Origin: Amyelois transitella
Taxonomy: Eukaryota > Arthropoda > Insecta > Lepidoptera > Pyralidae
Direction of reading: 5' to 3'
Assembly: GCF_032362555.1 (NCBI RefSeq)
Contig: NC_083531.1
Span: forward strand, 5,413,501-5,477,500
Length of the DNA: 64,000 nucleotides
The notes under the pieces were generated by a model. The model saw nothing but the letters and a program-made list of their open reading frames with translations, did not search any database and had not been told where the DNA came from. Numbering within the stretch: the stretch's first letter is position 1; each line of letters opens with the position of its first letter. The position numbers and the translations under genes are program-made. This document shows positions 1-10,900 of this stretch, one piece after another.

Positions 1-907
1 CGTGGTGTCCATAGCCGACAACGGTATCCCCGCAAGGACAACTATTATTAAAGACTAACGGTATTTCATGTGTTGAGCATTCTGAGATAAAGCAGCGATA
101 CGACCCTAGCCACGTACACAATTAAACAGAGAGACAGATGTTGTCTCAAGGTTTCACTACAGTATAAATGAAGGGACTGGGTTTTATTATACTTATGTAT
201 ATTTTATATTTTGAATTCAAGTTAAAATTACCGACAGAACAATATTTTTACTTATATTACTGCTACATAGAGTATATATACGAGACGTGCTTATGCATAT
301 TATGACGCTTGCAACTTTTTGCATCGTAATATCTCAGAAACGGTAGCTTTATTGAAAAAAATATTGATTCCTTTTTATAGATATCTTTATGATCTACAAT
401 CTATGTCTGAGGTAATTTTCCTATAAAACTTACCGTTTTGAAGAAAATCGTGAAAATCCCATTTTCTTACCTTTGACCTTGGGTAATTTTTTTCCTTAAA
501 CCGGAATCATGGGGAATTTTGAAATAATGCTTTTGACTGTGTTTTAAACAATTATACTCATTTTCAGCTTGATGGGAATTAATGTAGCTTCATTCCTATT
601 TTTTGGTCTAAATTGACCAGACTGAAAATAAAATGGAGAAATAAACCATCTACGCGAAGACCGACATCCGCGCGGACGGAGTCGCGGGGGAAAGCTAGTA
701 TATAATAATAATGTACTCAGTGTGCCGTGTGGTTCCCGACACCAATACAAAAAAGAATAGGACCATTGCATATCTTTCGCATGGATGTCGTATGTATGTT
801 ATGTATGTTACCAAAAAGTGTTCTTGAAATGAATAATAGAAAATTCATAAAGTATATTAAAATGAGTTGTAGGAAAGCCTATTACAGCACGGAGGATTAT
901 ATTAATG

Positions 908-1111
908 ACTAGCTGTGCCCGCGACTTCGTCCGCGTGGAATAGTTATTTTGGGCATCATTGAAGCTCTCAAGGATGAATAATTTTCGATGCGTGATGTTA
1001 TATAGCCTAAAGCCTTCCTCGATAAATGGTCTATTCAACACAAAAATATTTTTTTATTTCGAACCAGTAGGTCCTGAGATGAGCGTGTTCAAACAAACAA
1101 ACTCTTCTGAA
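908..1111 (-). mobile_element. Helitron-like element, family B
   Basis: ACTAGCTGTGCCCGCGACTT end present. The body has CCTTCCTCGATAAATGG; about 50 bp around ATAATTTTC are missing and the far end is degraded. Confidence 0.8.
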
Positions 1112-1196
1112 ACTTTTATTCGTCCTATAAGCGTCCATAGAGATAGGGTTATTTTCACGAGGGCAAAGCCGCGCGCGTATGTGAGTACATTACATT

Positions 1197-1460
1197 CATA
1201 CATACATATAGTCGCGTCTATATCCCTTGCGGGGTAGACAGAGCTAACAGTCTTATAAAGACTGATAGGCCACGTTCAGTTATTTGGTTTTAAGATAGAA
1301 TTGAGATTCAAATACTGACAGGTTGCTAGCCCATCGTCTAAAAGGAGAATCCCAAGTTTATAAGCCTACCCCCTAGTCGCCTTTAACGACATCCATGGGA
1401 GAGTGATGGAGTGGACCTATGCTTTTTTCTATTGGTACCGGGAACCACATGGCGCTTTTT
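1197..1460 (-). repeat. SINE-like repeat (RTE-type tail)
   Basis: Near-complete inverse copy, ending in the head motif GGTACCGGGAACCACATGGC. It is followed at once by a fragment of the tRNA-headed SINE. Confidence 0.85.
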
Positions 1461-1585
1461 GGTATCTTATTATCTTATTATATAAATATAAATATATACG
1501 GGACAAATTACACTGATTGAGTTAGCCTCGAAGTAAGTTCGAAACTTGTGTTACGAGATACCAACTCAACGATACTATATTTTAC

Positions 1586-1800
1586 TAGCGGCCCGCCCCG
1601 GCTTCGCACGGGTGGACATATTTTTGTGTTTTATATTTTGAAATAAATTTATTTCAAAACAAATTTATGCCTATGTCACTTTTGAAGGTCTATTCTATAT
1701 CTGTGCCAAATTTTATCAATATCGGACCAGTAGTTTTTGAGTTTATTCCACACAAACATACAAAAATACAAATCTTTCCTCTTTATTATTAGTGTGGATA
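1586..1800 (-). mobile_element. Helitron-like element, family A (diverged)
   Basis: Begins ACTAGCGGCCCGCCCCGGC (reverse of the CTAGT-ending 3' hairpin). The body is diverged from other family A copies. Confidence 0.65.
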
Positions 1801-1820
1801 ATAAATACTTATATATTATT

Positions 1821-2026
1821 ACTAGAGGCCGCCCGCGACTTCGTCCGCATGGAAACCCTATCAATCCCGCGGGAACTCTGGGATAAAAAGTAGCCTATGT
1901 GTTATTCTGGGTCTTCAGCTACCTACATACCAAATTTCATGGTAATCGGTTCAGTAGTTTTTGCGTGAAAGAGTAACAAACATCCCTACATCCATACAAA
2001 CTTTCGCCTTTATAATAGTAGTAGGA
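1821..2026 (-). mobile_element. Helitron-like element, family C
   Basis: In element orientation: 5' TCCTACTACTATTATAAAGG, body with ACTACTGAACCGATTACC, 3' hairpin GCGGACGAAGTCGCGGGC and end CTAGT. Non-coding, about 205 bp. Confidence 0.82.
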
Positions 2027-2130
2027 TAAAATCTTATACAATTTACCTCGATCACCTCATCCACCTGACTGAGCGAGGACCTGCTTCCCCACTCGTCCCA
2101 CGGCTCCCTTTCACCTACAAACAGACAAAC

Positions 2131-2352
2131 ATACATACAGTCACGTCTTTATCCCGTGCGGGGTAGACAGAGCCAACAGACTTGAAGAGACTGATAGGCC
2201 ACCTTCAGCTGTTTGGTTTTATGATAAAATTGAGATTCAAATAGTGACAGGTTGCCAGTCCATCGCCTAAAATAAGAATCTAAAGTTTATAAGCCTATCC
2301 CTTACTCGCTTTTAAGACATCCATGGGCAAGAGATGGAGCGGTCCTATTTTT
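2131..2352 (-). repeat. SINE-like repeat (RTE-type tail), head missing
   Basis: The tail and body are recognisable from TCACGTCTTTATCCCGTGCG to GAGATGGAGCGGTCC. The head is replaced by T-rich sequence. Confidence 0.8.
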
Positions 2353-2454
2353 TTTTGGATTATTATTTATTTAAATCCCATAGTATTGTACAAACCAACC
2401 TATGCTTAAATAAATATATTTACTTCGCTTACTGAGGATTGGAACTTAGATCCA

Positions 2455-2705
2455 ATATGGGTTAGGTTCCCCTGCAAAGGTTGCAGAGGTCAGACGGGAG
2501 TTGCTTCGTGATAAAACCTGACTCACCCAATCCAGGGTCCACATTCAAAGGTCTACCCCGGGCTCCTCTCCAGAGTGGTGAGGATGCAACCGGGACTAAA
2601 GCCAGGAGGAAGAGGACTCACTGAAGCTGGCATCGCTGCTTGCATCAAGGCTTCGCTGATGTATCTGAACAGTGCTCTTGTTCATCCTGTAAATAAATAA
2701 ATAAA
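2455..2705 (+). repeat. Unclassified repeat with AAAT tail
   Basis: Contains GGTTGCAGAGGTCAGACGGG, GGGCTCCTCTCCAGAG and GGACTAAAGCCAGGAGG, ending in AAATA repeats. Related segments: 31425-31590 (inverse), 37225-37460, 48060-48210 (inverse), 15365-15470 (inverse), 24485-24530 (inverse) and 63541-63620. Confidence 0.65.
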
Positions 2706-3137
2706 TATATACGGGACCAATTACACAGATTGGGTTAGCCTCGAAGTAAGTTCGAGACTTGTGTTACGAGATACTAACTCAACGATACTATATTTTATAA
2801 TAAACTAGAGGCCGCCCGCGACTTCGTCCGCATTAAAAACCCTATCAATCCCGCGGGAACTCTGGGATAAAAAGTAGCCTATGTGTTATTCTGGGTCTTC
2901 AGCTACCTACATACCAAATTTCATGGTAATCGGTTCAGTAGTTTTTGCGTGAAAGAGTAACAAACATCCATACATCCATACAAACTTTCGCCTTTATAAT
3001 AGTAGTAGGATAGTTAGATAGATAAACATTCAAGACCAATCAGAGAAAGTTTGTTTCTCATTATGCCCTGACCGGGATTGGAACCCGGGACCTCCTGTGA
3101 CACAGACAAGCGTACTACCGCTGTGCTACAAAGGCCG
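2693..3137 (-). repeat. tRNA-headed SINE split by a Helitron-like element
   Basis: Tail half 2693-2813 and head half 3011-3137, separated by the Helitron-like insert 2814-3010 placed in the AATAAA/TACTTATATAG segment of the SINE. Confidence 0.88.
2814..3010 (-). mobile_element. Helitron-like element, family C, inside a SINE
   Basis: Same ends as the copy at 1821-2026. Inserted between A and T with no obvious target duplication, as Helitrons do. Confidence 0.85.
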
Positions 3138-3164
3138 TAAAAACAATCATCATCGGTATTCGTT

Positions 3165-3357
3165 CATTTAATCACATCTACATCCCTTGTGAGGTACACA
3201 GAGCCAGCAGTCTTGAAAGACTGTTAGGCCACGTTCAGCTGTAAGGCTTAATGATACAATTGAGATTCAAATAGTGACAGGTTGATAGCCCATCACCTAA
3301 AAGAAGAATCCCAAGTTTATCAGCCTATCCCTTAGTCGCCTTTTACGACATCCATCA
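3165..3357 (-). repeat. SINE-like repeat fragment
   Basis: Inverse copy truncated at both ends, including the tail-proximal TCCCTTGTGAGGTACACAG and the GCCTTTTACGACATCCAT segment. Confidence 0.75.
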
Positions 3358-4717
3358 GTCCCTGTTGCTCCCTTGACAACATTTCCCGCCCAATTTGTCC
3401 GGTCATTCTCAGTTTCAAGCTTATTGGAAATTCCTCCTTAATTTTAGTAATTTTAATTTCAATACAATTATAAATAATATTTTGATTTGGTTTACTCAGA
3501 AACTTCTTGTTAATTATAACTATTCTTCCACAGTTTATTTGTATCACACTTATATCTTTGCGGGAGGCAAAAGTATTATATTAAGCTACGTAGTTTCACT
3601 CGCAGAAAGCGAGAGTACAAGAAGGCAGTTAACAACTTACCTGAGTAATCATATGTGGTTCTTACAGCTGAACTATCAAATCCTGCTTGTAAATCACTTA
3701 AGGCCACTTCATTTCACTAAAATAACATCACTTTAATCACTGAAACACATTATAAAAGCGATTAATTATGAAATAATTAAATGAAAACGCCGACACACGC
3801 CCATTTTATAAAACACTGTTACACTCGAAAAATGTATGTTAATTTAGGTAAATATCTATGTAAATCACTAAATGGGTAATTAAAATGGCACGTTTAATTG
3901 ATGGATTAGCGTATTTCCTTTTAAATTTAAGGAAATTACAAAGAGTTCATTGTACTCAAATGTTTACAAAGTTAACGCCGCGTTCCACTGATATGTCAAT
4001 TTGGCGTTTTCATATAGCGCACATTGATACCGAAATTTTTGCTTTCAAAGAAACGAAACGCTGTCCTATAGTTTGAATTTTGTAAATCATGCACCCAATG
4101 GAACGTAGATCTGTCAAAACAGCGTAATCGATGACGTAATGTTAAGGGGATATAATATGATTTTGTAAACCATTTCATACTATATATTATTGTATAGTAG
4201 AAAGATTTGCAATTTGTTTGTTACAAACAAACTAAAAAACTACTAAAACAATTTTTACAAAATTTGGCTTTGTCACATTTTGTTACACTTTGACCAGACT
4301 TTCCCGTATAATTTAGTAGCAGAAAGAAGGCATTTCGGCATGTTATCAATACAAAACGACTTTGCTTTACAGCATAGTCGCTTCCCTTGTCTGTCTCTAT
4401 GTAGACTTAGATCTTTAAATCTTTTTGTAATGAATACTAAGAGCGATTCAAGATAAAGGTATAAATGCCACCCGTGCGAAGTCGGGCGGGTAAGTTTAAA
4501 AATACCTACGAAAAAATTTTATTTTATAAAGAGAAGCGCATGCATATTATGTTTGAATGTACAGAAATATTGAGATTTCAACTAAGTAATAATAAAGTTT
4601 GTAAAATTTTCATACTCTACGTTAAATTCAAAACAAACTATAATTTAATTTTCACGTGTTTTCATTGTGTGTACATTAATAAATACCTATAGCTAGCACT
4701 TAAAGAAAAACGCTAAG

Positions 4718-4937
4718 GACCAGTCCATATCTTCCCTTGCATATCGTAAAAAGCGACTAAGTGATAGGTTTATAGTCTTGGGATTTCTCTTGTAGACGAT
4801 GGGCTAGCAACCTGTCACTATTTGAATTTTAATTCATGAAGCCATACAGGTGAACGTGGTCTTCCAGTCTTTTCGAGACTGTTGGTTATGGTAACCGCTC
4901 AAGGGATATATACGTGATTATATATGTATGTATGTAC
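4718..4937 (+). repeat. SINE-like repeat, headless, next to gene 1 3' end
   Basis: Diverged copy ending ATATATACGTGATTATATGT about 60 bp from the 3' end of gene 1. Confidence 0.75.
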
Positions 4938-4980
4938 AAAAAAAATAAAAAAAAAACAAACTCGTAACTTTTCAAAAACA

Positions 4981-4986
4981 TTTATT
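4981..4986 (-). terminator. Candidate poly(A) signal of gene 1
   Basis: AATAAA on the minus strand about 11 nt after the stop codon. Confidence 0.45.
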
Positions 4987-4996
4987 TAAGTAAACA

Positions 4997-7900
4997 TCAC
5001 TCTTTCTTCTTCTTGCTAGATTCTTCATCTCTGGCGCTGCTTCTACGTTTTCTGCTTTCCCCTTCATTCTTCTCTTCCTTAGTTTCAGATACAACCTTCT
5101 TCACCTTGGCCTGCTCGGGTGAGTACGCCCAGAGCAGTAGTTGCAGATGTTCAGAAGTCGGTTCATCTTTCTCACTGAATAGTTTCGCTTCGGCGTGCTT
5201 AAAAAAGAAAATAACAACAACATTATTTTTATTTTATTTTTTAATGCCGTGTATTTCTCAGCATAAATATAAAAAAAAATATATAAGGACCATTCCATCT
5301 ATTTCCCATGGATGTCGTAAAAGGCGACTAAGGGATAGGCTTTTAAACTTGGGAATCTTCTTTTAGGCGATGGGTTGGCAACCTGTCAGATTTGAATCAC
5401 AATTCTATCATTAAGTCAAACAGCTGAACTTGACCACAATCAAGTCAGACGATAAATTTTTTCGTGAATTTTAGCTATGTCTACCCCGTAAGGGATTAAG
5501 ACAAGAAAAATACACGCGAATTTCCTGAATGTGGATGACGCGAAGGAAGTATGCAGAGATCGTGGCAAGTGGAAAGAGGTAGTCTCTGCCTACCCCTCCG
5601 GGAAAGAGGCGTGATTTTATGTATGTATGTATGTAATTTCCTCACTTTCTCTTTCAACTCCTTGAGAACAGAGTTCCTAACGATGTCCCATGTCTTGTCG
5701 CTGCCCTCCGCCTTCACCGTGCGCAGGCGCTTGTACTCGCCGTTCACGGACGCGTACGCCGCTATGAAGGATTTCTGTAAAATAATATAAATTTTATAAA
5801 GTTCGCGGGCCAAAAGTTTCTGAGATACATACATATATAATACATAAAATCACGCCTCTTTCCCGGAGGGGAAGGCAGAGACTATGTCTTTCCACTTGCC
5901 ACGATCTCTGCACACTTCCTTCGCTTCATCCACATTCATGACTCTCTTCATGCAAGCTCGGCGGTTTCGGGCACTTTTGACCTTTCTGAGATCTTATTCA
6001 CAATTATATCAAAATTGAAACGCCGATGTCCTATAAAATATTAATCTTTGTCTTATAGCACTTTGATACAGGACCACCTCATCTTTTTCTCATGGATGTC
6101 GTAAAAAGCGACTAAGGTTATTGGCTAACATTTATCAAGCGCAAGCTTTCATGATCGTCTGTTTTAACTAATAAAAAACACAGTGTGTGCTAGCTGCTTC
6201 GTTCCCCGTGCACATTGTAAAAGTGAATTAAGGGATAGAGTAATAATTAAACTTGGGATTCATCTTTTAGGCGATGGGCTAGTAACCTGTCACTTTTTTA
6301 ATCTAAATTCCATCATTAAGGGTCAGTTCAAGAGTGCCCGAAACCGCCGAGCTTGCATGAAGAGAGTTATGAATGTGGATGAAGCGAAGGAAGTATGCAG
6401 AGATCGTGGCAAGAGGTGAGATGTAGTCTCTGCCTACACCTCCGGGAAAGAGGCGTGATTTTATGTATGTATGTAATTCCATCATTAAGCTATACAGCTG
6501 AATTATGCTCTTCAGTCTCACAAAATTTCATGAGAATCGGTCGAGCCGTTTCGGAGAAGTACGCGAACGAGCATTGTGACACGAGAATTTAATATATAAG
6601 ACAATATCGGTAACATCCCTCACTTCTCTGTATCATTTAAACTTTTTAGCTCTGTCTACCCTGTAAGAGAAAAAGATATAAGTGGCACATACCTGCTGAT
6701 CAGTTACATTGTCTCCGGCTAATTTAGCAGCTGTTCTGACGATGCCCAGAGATAAGTAAGGATTGTTCTGCTTGCTCAGATGTAATGAGTCGAAGTCATC
6801 CAGAAACTTCTCCAGGACAGATATGGCTTCCTTAATGTTCGACAGCTTCGTTTCATCTCTTGTGCCTATTTGGGAAAAATTCATTTCATACATACATACA
6901 TAGGTACATATAATCACGTCTATATCCCTTGCGGGGTAAACAGAGCCAACAGTCTTGTAAAGACTGATAGGCCACGTTCAGCTATTTGGCTTTAAGATAG
7001 AATTGAGAGTCAAATAGTGACAGGTTGCTGGCGCATCGCCTAAAAGCAGAATCCCAAGTTTATAAGCCTACCCCTTAATCGCTTTTTACGACATCCATGG
7101 GAGAGAGATGGAGTGGTCCTATTCTTTTTTCTATTGGTGTCGGGAACCACACGGCACATCATTTCGTTTCATATAATCACGTCTATATCCGTTGTGGGGA
7201 AGACAGAACCTTGAAAGACAGAGGATACGTTCAACTTTTGGCTCTGTCTACCCAGCAAGGGATATAGACGCGATTTTATGTTATATGAAGTTGAGTTAGC
7301 AGCAAAAGCTAACTTAAGAATGCAAGAGGTTATAGATGAAGATGTGAATGAAGCACGTAAGGAATATAAGAAAATGAAAGATTTGGTTAAGAAAGCTGTG
7401 ATTAGAAAGAAAGAAGAGTATAAAGAGGATTTTGATAAAAGGCTATCAGAAGACTTTCAGTCAAATCTGAAAGTATTCTGGAAATCCGTAAGGTCAGCCC
7501 GAGGAAATACTATAACCAGAGAGCTGACTAGGATCAGATGCCAGGATGGTAGCGTTGTGAAAGGAGAAGAATGTGTACTAAAGATATGGAAGGACTATTT
7601 TGAAAGTTTATTTGAAAAAAAGGAAGGAAATAAGAAAGATTTCTGCTATAGCGAAGAAAAAGAGAATGAGATGGAAGGCGAAATTGAAATGTTCGAAATT
7701 GTGGAAGCACTTAAGAGTATGAAAGCGGGAAAGGCTGCTGGGTGTGATAGAGTGTCGGTCGAGATGCTTAAAGCAGGAAAAGGCGTAGTAGCTAGTCAGT
7801 TGTACTGCCTTTTCAATTTGTGTTGGAGAAGCGGCCGAGTACCAAAAGATTGGTGTAAGGCTGTTATCGTGCCACTTTACAAAGGAAAAGGGTCACAGCT

Positions 7901-10900
7901 GGACTGCAAAAATTATCGTGGTATAAGCCTGCTTAGCGTCGTCGGCAAATTGTATGCTAAGGTATTGATTAATAGAGTCAGGAATGAAACTGATGACAAA
8001 ATATGGGATGCTCAAGCGGGATTTCGAAAGGGAATGGGATGTACTGATCAGGTCTTTTCCTTGCGGTGCATAGCCGAAAAGTTTTTGGCCAAGAGTCAAA
8101 AAGTCTATTGCACATTCGTAGATCTGGAAAAGGCCTATGACAGAGTTGAGAGGAATGAATTGTGGTCAGCACTTTCTATGCATGGGGTGAGCAGTCTCTT
8201 AATACGAGCACTGAAATCCTTATATGAGGATTCGAGTGCTTGTGTCAGGATAAACGGAGCGCACACTGAGTGGTTTAAGATTGAGAAAGGCGTTAGGCAA
8301 GGATGTGTTGCGTCACCGTGGCTGTTCAACCTATTTATGGATAGCTGTTTGACAGATTTGAAAGAGTCTAAAAGTGGATTAAGGATGAATGAGTTACTCG
8401 TCAAATGTCTGCTCTATGCCGACGATCAGGTTATACTGGCGTCATCAGCGGAGGAGTTACAGGAGATGGTAAACTGTATGCATGAAGCTTTAAAAGAGAA
8501 AGGAATGAAAGTGAACGTAAGTAAAACTAAAACACTGGTTTTTGAAATGGAGAAAGAAATGACAGCATGTAATATTTTGATTGGAGGAGAAAAAGTGGAG
8601 CAAGTGAAAGAGTTTGTATATCTAGGATCAAAGTTTACATCAGATGGCAAGTATGATAGTGATATTGAAAGGAGAGTGAACGCGGGGAACATGGTGAATG
8701 GAGCTTTGCATGCCTTTATGAGCAGTCAGAAACTATCCAAAAAGGCTCGACTGGCTGTGCACAGGGGCGTGTTGGTCCCGACATTAATGTATGGGAGTGA
8801 AAGTTGGGTATGGCAAAAGAAGCATGAAAGCAGAATAAATGCAGTGGAAATGAGAGCGTTAAGGAGTATGATGGGTGTGAAATTGAGTGACAGGATAAGG
8901 AACAGCGTGATAAGGGAATGTTGTGATGTGAAAGAAGATGTAGTTACAGGAATAGAAAAGGGTATGTTAAGATGGTTCGGTCATGTGGAGAGGATGAATG
9001 AAAGCAGGTTGACTAAGCAGATATACAAGGAGAGTGTGGAGGGAAAGGTCGGAGTGGGAAGACCTAGACGAACGTATCTTGATCAAATTAAGGACGTCCT
9101 GGTAAAGGGTCAGGTCAAAAGTACCCGAAACCGCCGAGCTTGTATGAAGAGAGTTATGAATGTGGACGAAGCGAAAGAAGTATGCAGAGATCGTGGCAAG
9201 TGGAAAGAGGTAGTCTCTGCCTACCCCTCCGGGAAAGAGGCGTGATTGTATGTATGTATGTATGTATGTATGTATGTATGAAGTTGACGTTATTGAAGAA
9301 AATGTTGCAGTGCAGTTTGTTAACGCTTCTTCTGCACTCACGCTTCGGAAGCGGCAGTGAACTAAGTTTCAAGTAATTAAGTAGTTAAAGTGATGAGACG
9401 TCAATAAGTGATACCTTGTGTCCAATTTAAAAAATAAATCTATTCTATTCATTTATTCAATTCGTCAATCAATGTTGTGAAAACAAAAAGACATGACAAT
9501 TTTTAAGTGACATTTGTGAGTATGTCAGGATGTCAGTATGGATGTTTGTTACTCTCTCACGCAAAAACTACTGAACCGATTACGATGAAATTTGTTATGT
9601 AGGTAGCTGAAGACTCAGGATAACATATATGTTATCCTGGGTCTTCAGCTACCTACATACCTAAATAAAGTAAGTACTTTTAATCCCGGAGTTCCCGCGT
9701 GATCGAATCCACGCGGACGAAGTCGCGGGCGGCCCCTAGTAATAAAAAAGAAATATTGAATTTGAACTGGAACATGTACTCACAAGTGAGCACCCTCTTA
9801 GCACTCCCGATCAGTCCCTTGACAGCTAACTGCTGATAATCTGGGTCCCTCCCCTCCAGCTCCTTGAGAGTGTTCCGAGCGGCGTCCACATCTTTGAACC
9901 CGAGGTTCGGGACCTTGTCCGCTGGGAGGTCCCTCTTGGCCGGTCTCTCCTCCATTTCCTCGTCGGAACTCGATTCCTATACACACACACATGTACATAT
10001 ATATGTAGTCACGTCTATATCCCTTGCGGGGTAGACAGAGCCAACAGTCTTAATGATAGAATTGAGATTCAAATAGTGACTAGTGACGGGTTGCTAGCCT
10101 TAAATGAAGAATCCCAATTTTATAAGCCTTTTCCTTAGTCGCCTTTTACGACATCCATGGATGATGGAGTGGTCCTATTCTTTTTTTCTATTAGTGCCGA
10201 GAACCACACGGCACAAGACATGATGGATGATACTCGTAATAACAAATATTCCTCACCTTGTCATCACCATTCTTTTCAACTTTAGTCTCCTTCTTCTCCG
10301 TTCTCTTCTCGTCTTTGTCAGTCTTGTCCTTGTTGAGGTCGGCCAGCCAGTTCTCGAATACCTCCATGGCTTCTTTTATATTCTTTATTTTGTCTTCCGC
10401 CTTCGTCACTGGTAACATAAATAAATATATACGGGACAAATTACACTGATTGAGTTAGCCTCGAAGTAAGTTCGAGACTTGTGTTACGAGATACTAACTC
10501 AACGATACTATATTTTATAATAAATACTTATATAGATAAACATCCAAGACCCAGGCCAATCAGAGAAAGTTCTTTTCTCCTCATGCCCTGGTCGGGATTT
10601 AAACCCGGGACCTCCGGTGTCACAGACAGTGCGTACTACCGCTGCGCCACAGAGGCCGTCTAAATAATACATGTATTAAACGAGCACGTAACGTAACGTA
10701 ATGGCGTGCGATTCCCGGCACAAATACAAAAAGAATGGGACCACTCCATCTCTTACCCATGGATGTCGCAAAAGGCGACTAAGGGATAGGCTTTCGAACT
10801 TGGGATTCTTTTTTTAGGCAATGGTCTAGCTACATGTCACTAATTAAATCTCAATTCTTTCTTTAAGCCAAATAGCTGAACGTGGCCTATTAGTCTCTTC

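Larger units (their letters stand above)
1..4996. other. Left flank: repeat-rich, no gene seen
   Basis: Holds three SINE-like copies, a split tRNA-SINE, three or more Helitron-like elements and the repeat at 2455-2705. The stretches 1-900 and 3360-4370 are AT-rich with no recognisable element; short frames there show no protein family. Confidence 0.6.

Noticed and set aside
3395..3736. 113-codon frame
   Set aside because: AT-rich, no recognisable domain, no splice context or homology I can point to.
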